Assembly (NCBI GenBank): GCA_001304425.1
Contig: LJTS01000161.1
Coordinates: 1 to 6,480, forward strand
Origin: Betaproteobacteria bacterium SG8_40
GTDB lineage: Bacteria; Pseudomonadota; Gammaproteobacteria; Burkholderiales; Eutrophovitaceae
Length of the DNA: 6,480 nucleotides
Direction of reading: 5' to 3'
This document shows, one piece after another, positions 6,450 through 6,480 of this stretch; within the stretch, counting starts at the first letter, position 1, and every line of letters begins with the position of its first letter. The notes below the pieces were generated by a model. That model searched no databases and was not told the origin of the DNA. It saw only the letters and a program-made list of their open reading frames with translations. The translations under genes and the position numbers were made by a program.

Positions 6450-6480
6450 TCCTCCCGGTTCGCTTTCGCACTATCGCGCT
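6446..6480 (-). CDS. Possible 3' tail of the gene upstream of yajC
   Basis: The last bases of the window, read on the minus strand, hold an open frame of ten codons (ending NREE) that closes with TGA at 6446-6448. This TGA would overlap the yajC GTG as GTGA, a common sign of translational coupling. In many proteobacteria tgt (queuine tRNA-ribosyltransferase) precedes yajC, so it could be the tgt C-terminus, but ten residues do not allow recognition. A second frame closes with TAG at 6471-6473 and is an equal alternative. Confidence 0.22.
   Translation of the reverse strand, partial: RDSAKANREE

Noticed and set aside
1..6480. A novel defence, mobile or biosynthetic system.
   Set aside because: All coding capacity is accounted for by conserved housekeeping families, and no direct repeat arrays, insertion-sequence ends, integrase or toxin-antitoxin signatures were seen.

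Overview
The window is a stretch of chromosomal housekeeping DNA from a proteobacterium with moderately high GC. The gene families (a PurB of exactly 456 residues, a thioredoxin-TPR protein of the CnoX/YbbN type, and yajC-secD-secF in that order) point to the Gammaproteobacteria or Betaproteobacteria. I cannot place it more finely from sequence alone. There is no sign of mobile elements, CRISPR arrays, phage genes, tRNA or rRNA, or compositional islands.

Layout: (1) 1-579, minus strand, is a uracil-DNA glycosylase superfamily protein whose 3' end runs off the left edge. (2) 580-673 is a short divergent promoter region. (3) 674-2044, plus strand, is purB (adenylosuccinate lyase). (4) 2143-3000, plus strand, is a thioredoxin-fold plus TPR protein of the CnoX/YbbN family with an intact CGPC active site. 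(5) 3001-3204 is a convergent intergenic region with candidate terminators. (6) 3205-6449, minus strand, is the yajC-secD-secF operon, read from right to left. A possible tail of another upstream gene lies at the right edge; tgt is common in that position.

Functionally there are two blocks. YajC, SecD and SecF form the inner-membrane accessory complex that helps the SecYEG/SecA translocon pull preproteins across the membrane using the proton motive force. The plus-strand block joins purine biosynthesis (PurB) to a predicted chaperone/redox protein (CnoX-like). The DNA repair enzyme is divergent from purB.

I found no convincing new multi-gene system. The points worth a second look are small: an ambiguous yajC start with the Shine-Dalgarno abutting the GTG; a perfect 8-bp hairpin just after yajC and another inverted repeat just after secD; a forced secD start with no Shine-Dalgarno; an Fe-S-type cysteine pattern and an altered HPSP motif in the glycosylase; and the redox-competent CGPC in the CnoX homologue.
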